A DNA stretch of 32,605 bases, taken from Mycobacteriales bacterium. Lineage in GTDB: Bacteria > Actinomycetota > Actinomycetes > Mycobacteriales > CADCTP01. Under the pieces are notes generated by a model that made no database searches, was not told the DNA's origin, and saw nothing but the letters and a program-made list of their open reading frames with translations. The translations under genes and the position numbers were made by a program. This document shows positions 28,958-32,605 of the stretch, piece after piece; position 1 is the first letter of the stretch; each line of letters starts with the position of its first letter. The stretch lies in NCBI GenBank assembly GCA_035995165.1, contig DASYKU010000139.1:1-32605 (forward strand), in the 5' to 3' direction.

Positions 28958-29413
28958 TCAGGCGGGGAGGCTCTGGCGGAGCCGGCGCAGCATGCTGCGG
29001 CCCAGGTTCCGCCCGGCCGGCTCGAAGACCGTGCCGCTGACGGCGCGGCTCGCGCCCAGCACGGCGAAGCGGGTCTTGCCGCCCTCGGGCACCGCGGCCA
29101 TGCCGCCCACGACGTACCTGCTCTGCATCAGGCACCAGCCCGGCCGCAGCACCACGTCGAACGCGGCCCGGTGACCGACGGCGGAGACCGCACGGGCGGT
29201 CATCGTCTCGTCCCGGCGCTCCAGGATCGTGAACGAGCGCATCGCCCGGACCAGTCGCGGCAGCTCACGCTCCAGGTCGGAGGCCACCGCCCACACCGTC
29301 TCGAACGGCGCGTCGAGAACCTCCTCGACGTACATCGGCGCGTGCACGGCTGCCGCCATGACCCGCAGCCGCCGGACCGGGTCGATCTCGGCCGTCGGCC
29401 AGGACCGGGTCAT
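28958..29413 (-). CDS. SRPBCC family protein
   Basis: A 151-residue protein with the START/SRPBCC helix-grip pattern. MYVEEVLDAPFETVWAVASDLERELPRLV is the usual first strand and helix. Strands FTILERRDETMTARAVSAVG and AAFDVVLRPGWCLMQSRYVVGGMAAVPEGGKTRFAVLG follow, and the last long helix ends RSMLRRLRQSLPA. Members bind hydrophobic ligands or act as cyclases or lipid carriers; no catalytic residue can be named. The ATG at 29413 has GGAGGAG 8 bases upstream, placed right after the stop of the upstream EEP gene, so translation is probably coupled. Its stop faces the convergent hydrolase gene at a distance of 3 bases. Confidence 0.82.
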   Translation of the reverse strand: MTRSWPTAEIDPVRRLRVMAAAVHAPMYVEEVLDAPFETVWAVASDLERELPRLVRAMRSFTILERRDETMTARAVSAVGHRAAFDVVLRPGWCLMQSRYVVGGMAAVPEGGKTRFAVLGASRAVSGTVFEPAGRNLGRSMLRRLRQSLPA

Positions 29414-29429
29414 CGGACCATCTCCTCCG

Positions 29430-30236
29430 TCAGCGCAGGGGATCGGTCATGCCGTCGTGGCGGGGCTCGCCCAGGTCGACGATGAGGGCGCAGTGGTCCG
29501 ACAGCGCCATCTCGCGGGCACCGGCCGCGGCGACCCGTGGCAGCCCGGGGCCGTGCGCCAGCACGTGGTCCAGCTGCACCCGCGGGTCCGGCGCCGGGAA
29601 CGTCGGCACCCCCACCGCCAGCGCCGTCCACCCGGTCAGCCAGCGCGGCAGCGCGCCCGGCAGGTTGAGGTCCCCGAGCAGCACCCGCGGCGCCGGCAGC
29701 GACCGCACCGCCCGCGCGGCCCGCCGCAGCTGGGCCCCGTTCCACCCCGGCACGAACGACAGGTGCGTGTTGGCCACGGTCATCGGTCCGGCCGTCGTCT
29801 CCAGCACGGCCGCGATCAGCACCCGCGGCTCGTCCTTGAGCCAGAGGATCTTGCGCTGCCGCCCGGGGATCAGGATCGGCGACCGCACCGGCGCGGACGG
29901 CAGCCGGGTCACCAGCCAGCGCGTCACCGGCAGCCGGCTCACCAGCCCGATCCCGTACGCGGGCCCGGACGCGCCGGCGTCCCCGTCCCGGGCCGGCCGC
30001 CACTGCTCGCCCGGCGTGCCCAGGATCGCCGGGGCGAACCGGCCCTCGCCGCCCATCGCGGCCGCCGCCTCCGCGGTCAGGTCCAGCCCGGCGGACCGGG
30101 GCTGGTCGCGGTCGACCTCCTGCAGCCCGAGCACGTCCGCGTCCAGCAGCTTCACCGCGTCCCGCAGCCGGCCGGCGTCGACCTCGCCGTCGGACAGGGA
30201 CCTGCCGTTGAGGATGTTGAAGCTGGCCAGCCGCAC
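29430..30236 (-). CDS. Endonuclease/exonuclease/phosphatase (EEP) family protein
   Basis: A 268-residue EEP-fold metal-dependent phosphoesterase. Conserved motifs are FNILNGRS near the start, LGLQEVD (36-42, with metal ligand Glu40), TVANTHLSFVPGWNGAQL, VLLGDLNLPGALP, RVQLDHVLAHG and SDHCALIVDL with the catalytic His. The family includes DNA repair nucleases, sphingomyelinase-like and inositol phosphatases, so the substrate remains open. No signal peptide is seen. The start is GTG 30236, 10 bases after the MFS stop, with only a weak GGG upstream. It lies in the middle of a three-gene minus-strand unit with the MFS transporter (upstream) and the SRPBCC protein (downstream). Confidence 0.87.
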   Translation of the reverse strand: MRLASFNILNGRSLSDGEVDAGRLRDAVKLLDADVLGLQEVDRDQPRSAGLDLTAEAAAAMGGEGRFAPAILGTPGEQWRPARDGDAGASGPAYGIGLVSRLPVTRWLVTRLPSAPVRSPILIPGRQRKILWLKDEPRVLIAAVLETTAGPMTVANTHLSFVPGWNGAQLRRAARAVRSLPAPRVLLGDLNLPGALPRWLTGWTALAVGVPTFPAPDPRVQLDHVLAHGPGLPRVAAAGAREMALSDHCALIVDLGEPRHDGMTDPLR

Positions 30237-30246
30237 CCCGGAAACC

Positions 30247-31458
30247 CTACGGGCCCGCCGCCTCCGGGGCGACGCGACCCGGTGCCCGCAGCACGTACCA
30301 GCAGCCGAGCCCGGCCAGCCCGAGCGCCCCGGCCCCGGTCGCGACGGCCGCTCCGAGCAGCCCGGCGACCACGCCGCCGGCCAGCGTCCCGGCCGGCCGC
30401 AACGCCCCGGCCAGCCCCGCGACCAGCCCCAGCACCCGGCCCTGCAGCGCGGCCGGGACCTCGGTGACGAGCCGGGTGTCGGAGATCAGCGACGTCACGC
30501 TGAGCGCGATCCCGGCCAGCAGCGTGGCCGCGACCGCCATCGGCACGACCCGGCTCGCGGCCAGCAGCCCGAAGCTCGCCCCGAGCCCGGCCAGCGCGGT
30601 CCCGAGCGCGCGCCGGTCGCCGAGCAGCCGGTCCGGCAGCGGCCGCAGCGACAGGACGGTCGCGGCCAGCAGCATCCCGACCTGGAACGCGGACTGCAGC
30701 AGCCCGTACGTGCCCGAGCCGGCGTGCAGGGGACCGGCCGCGAGCAGCGGCAGCGTCACGTTCACCGCACTGATCGAGGCGTTGGCCAGCAGCGCGCCGG
30801 CGACCAGCTCGCGCAGGGCCCGGTCGGCCGCCACGTACCGGGCGCCGGCGGTGAAGCCGCGCCGGACGCTCTGCTGCCGCGGCCCGGCGGCGGCCAGCAG
30901 GGACCGCCGGGCGAGCAGCCAGGCCCCGCCCGAGACCACGTACGACAGCGCGTCGACCAGGCAGCACAGCCGCAGGTCCCCGACCGCGACGAGGGCACCG
31001 CCGAGCAGCGGCCCGGCGACCCGCCCGGCCCGGGACGCGACCTGGTAGCGGGCCATCGTCCCGGCGACCGTGCCGGGCGCGCTGAGCCGGGCCAGCATCA
31101 CCGCCAGCCCCGTCCCGGACAGCGACGCGAACAGCGGCACCGCCAGCGCGACGGCCAGGAAGAACGGCAGCCCGGGCTGGTAGCGGCTCAACCAGGCGGC
31201 CGCCGCGAGCAGGACCACGGCCGCGGTCAGCTCGGAGCCGGCCAGCCAGTCCGGAGCGCGGCGGCGGTCCACCAGCTGCCCGGCGAGCGGCGCCGCGACC
31301 AGCGGCACCACGGTGAGCGTGCCCAGCACCAGCGAGAGCTGCGGCGGCGAGCCGGTGACCTGCAGGACGCTCCAGGCCAGGGCGGTCAGGAAGAGCCCGT
31401 CGCCGGCGATCCCGGCGCCCGCGCCGACCATGAGCGTCGTACGTCTCAGGTCTGCCAC
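30247..31458 (-). CDS. MFS transporter
   Basis: A 403-residue integral membrane protein with about 12 hydrophobic segments. Examples are LTALAWSVLQVTGSP, LVLGTLTVVPLVAAPLAGQLVDRRR, FFLAVALAVPLFASLSGTGLAVML and VAGLAGALRPAGTLAGGVVAGLL. The G-x-x-x-D-R-R-R type loop (GQLVDRRR) between the second and third segments is typical of the major facilitator superfamily. The pattern resembles EntS-like or drug-efflux members; the substrate is not readable. The C-terminus is short. GTG 31458 begins MADLRRTTL; TAGCGT lies 8 bases upstream on this strand, consistent with a leaderless start. It is the first gene of a unit with the EEP and SRPBCC genes, and is divergent from the dipeptidase gene. Confidence 0.9.
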   Translation of the reverse strand: MADLRRTTLMVGAGAGIAGDGLFLTALAWSVLQVTGSPPQLSLVLGTLTVVPLVAAPLAGQLVDRRRAPDWLAGSELTAAVVLLAAAAWLSRYQPGLPFFLAVALAVPLFASLSGTGLAVMLARLSAPGTVAGTMARYQVASRAGRVAGPLLGGALVAVGDLRLCCLVDALSYVVSGGAWLLARRSLLAAAGPRQQSVRRGFTAGARYVAADRALRELVAGALLANASISAVNVTLPLLAAGPLHAGSGTYGLLQSAFQVGMLLAATVLSLRPLPDRLLGDRRALGTALAGLGASFGLLAASRVVPMAVAATLLAGIALSVTSLISDTRLVTEVPAALQGRVLGLVAGLAGALRPAGTLAGGVVAGLLGAAVATGAGALGLAGLGCWYVLRAPGRVAPEAAGP

Positions 31459-31501
31459 GTCCCGGGACGCTAGCCCGTGCGTACCGGTCCGAAGCGGCCA
31501 T

Positions 31502-31507
31502 TACGCT
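31502..31507 (+). promoter_or_regulatory. -10-like hexamer for a leaderless dipeptidase transcript
   Basis: TACGCT (31502-31507) lies 6 bases before GTG 31514, with no Shine-Dalgarno between them. On the other strand TAGCGT precedes the MFS start. The two divergent promoters fit in the 55-base gap. Confidence 0.5.
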
Positions 31508-31513
31508 GCGGGC

Positions 31514-32605
31514 GTGACTGCGGAGAAGGAGTACGTCGAGGCCAACCGGGCGACGCTGCACGCCGATCTCGACGCGTGGTTGCGGATCCCGTCGATCAGC
31601 GCCGATCCGGCGCACGCTGCGGACGTGAAGGCGAGCGCCGACTGGCTCGCCGCCGCCTTCACCCGGGACGGCTTCCCGACCGTCGAGATCTGGGACGCCG
31701 GCGGCTCCCCGGCCGTGTTCGCCGAGTGGCCCGCGGCCGAGCCGGACGCGCCGACCGTCCTCGTGTACGGACACCACGACGTCCAGCCCGTCGACCCGGT
31801 GGAGAAGTGGGTCACCCCGCCGTTCGAGCCGACGATCCGGGGCGAGGAGCTGTTCGCCCGCGGCGCTGCCGACGACAAGGGCCAGCTGCTGTTCCACCTG
31901 CTCGGCCTGCGCGCCCACCTCGCCGCCACGAAGAGGGACACCCCCGCGGTCACGCTGCGCTTCCTGATCGAGGGTGAGGAGGAGTCCGGCTCGCCGCATT
32001 TCGCCGACCTGCTGCGGGCGCAGAAGGACCGGGTCGCCTCGGACGTGACCGTGGTGACCGACACCGGTGTGTTCGCCCGCGACTTCCCCACCACCACGGT
32101 CGGCATGCGCGGCCTGGTCGGCTGCCAGATCGACTTCCACGGCCCGGACGTCGACCTGCACTCGGGCTCGTTCGGCGGCGCGGTGCCCAACCCGCTGACC
32201 GCGCTGGCCCACCTGCTCGCCGCGGTGCACGACGAGGACGGGCGCATCGCGATCCCCGGCTTCTACGACGCGGTGCTGCCGGTCGGCGACGACGAGCGGA
32301 AGAAGTACGGCGGGCTGCCCTTCGACGAGCAGGAGTGGCTGGCCGGCCCGGCGCGGTCCCGGGCGGCGGCCGGCGAGGCCGGCTACAGCACGCTGGAGCG
32401 GATCTGGGCCCGGCCGACCGCCGAGGTCAACGGCATGTGGGGCGGCTACACCGGCCCCGGCCACAAGACGATCGTGCCCACCGACGCGTCTGCGAAGCTG
32501 TCCTTCCGGCTGGTCCCGGACCAGCGCGGCGCGGACCTGCGGCCGCTGGTGCAGAAGTTCGTCGACGAGCACACCCCGCCGGGCATCACCTCGACGATGC
32601 AGTGG
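31514..32605 (+). CDS. M20 family dipeptidase, 5' part (cut by the window end)
   Basis: 364 codons are visible and the frame is still open at the window edge; M20 dipeptidases are usually about 450 residues. This is a zinc-dependent peptidase of the CNDP-like branch. VYGHHDVQPVDP (84-95) carries the metal His87 and catalytic Asp89, GAADDKGQLLFH the bridging Asp, and EGEEESGS (153-160) the general base and metal Glu. VTDTGVFARD carries a further Asp. The lid/dimerisation segment has LHSGSFGGAVPNPLTAL, as in carnosinase and Cys-Gly dipeptidases. The C-terminal metal His lies beyond the window. GTG 31514 begins VTAEKEYVEANRATL and has a -10-like TACGCT 6 bases upstream. Confidence 0.92.
   Translation, partial: MTAEKEYVEANRATLHADLDAWLRIPSISADPAHAADVKASADWLAAAFTRDGFPTVEIWDAGGSPAVFAEWPAAEPDAPTVLVYGHHDVQPVDPVEKWVTPPFEPTIRGEELFARGAADDKGQLLFHLLGLRAHLAATKRDTPAVTLRFLIEGEEESGSPHFADLLRAQKDRVASDVTVVTDTGVFARDFPTTTVGMRGLVGCQIDFHGPDVDLHSGSFGGAVPNPLTALAHLLAAVHDEDGRIAIPGFYDAVLPVGDDERKKYGGLPFDEQEWLAGPARSRAAAGEAGYSTLERIWARPTAEVNGMWGGYTGPGHKTIVPTDASAKLSFRLVPDQRGADLRPLVQKFVDEHTPPGITSTMQW

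Noticed and set aside
1-32605. Prophage, transposon or defence island
   Set aside because: No integrase, transposase, capsid, restriction or toxin-antitoxin gene was recognised. The gene set looks chromosomal.

Overview
This is very high-GC actinobacterial DNA. Third codon positions are almost all G or C, GTG starts are frequent, and TANNNT -10-like hexamers sit 6-8 nt in front of several GTG codons, as in leaderless actinobacterial transcripts. The gene content (MoeZ, DUF3107, DUF3152, TIGR03086 protein, AdnAB, split LigD plus Ku, ECF41 sigma factor) points to Actinomycetia. I cannot name the genus from the sequence alone.

Layout. 1-563: the tail of a peroxiredoxin-like protein and a PPOX/F420-type flavoprotein, whose codon use differs from everything after them. 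564-764: hairpins and degenerate GTCAGAC repeats. 765-4301 (minus): an MpaB-type oxygenase, an alpha/beta hydrolase, a membrane-anchored PQQ-like beta-propeller and a YfcE-type phosphoesterase. 4302-4568: a gene-free patch with a 38-bp near-perfect palindrome, a 13-bp tandem repeat and the terminator hairpin of the next gene. 4569-8343: a DEAD-box RNA helicase (minus) divergent from a MiaE/ferritin-like protein, then DUF3107 and a TetR regulator. 8462-11325: an NHEJ module, with Ku divergent from separate LigD-type ligase and polymerase genes that overlap by 8 bp. 11551-17943 (plus): an SDR epimerase, an alpha/beta hydrolase, a DUF3152 metzincin-like protein, MoeZ, an alkyltransferase-like (ATL) protein, a TIGR03086 protein and a beta-hydroxyacid dehydrogenase. 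17957-19915: an ECF41 (SigJ-type) sigma factor divergent from an epimerase. 19978-26560: the AdnA and AdnB helicase-nucleases. 26547-28954: an epoxide-hydrolase-like protein, an ECF sigma factor and another alpha/beta hydrolase. 28958-31458 (minus): MFS transporter, EEP-family phosphodiesterase and SRPBCC protein, in that transcription order. 31514-end: an M20 dipeptidase cut by the window edge.

The main functional theme is handling DNA ends. Ku, ligase and polymerase would join double-strand breaks directly. AdnAB would resect breaks for recombination. The ATL protein would flag O6-alkylguanine for excision repair. These genes are interleaved with housekeeping actinobacterial genes rather than with phage or transposon genes, and I saw no transposase, integrase, tRNA, rRNA or CRISPR array.

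The most interesting signals are regulatory or fine-grained. An ECF41-type promoter (TGTCACG-N16-CGTC) lies in front of the epimerase next to the ECF41 gene. A near-consensus DosR/DevR-like box lies between the RNA helicase and the ferritin-like gene. Both of those genes have their best ribosome-binding site in front of a CTG codon. One alpha/beta hydrolase has Glu where its family normally has the nucleophilic Asp. The palindrome at 4367-4404 has no assigned function. I did not find a clearly new multi-gene system.
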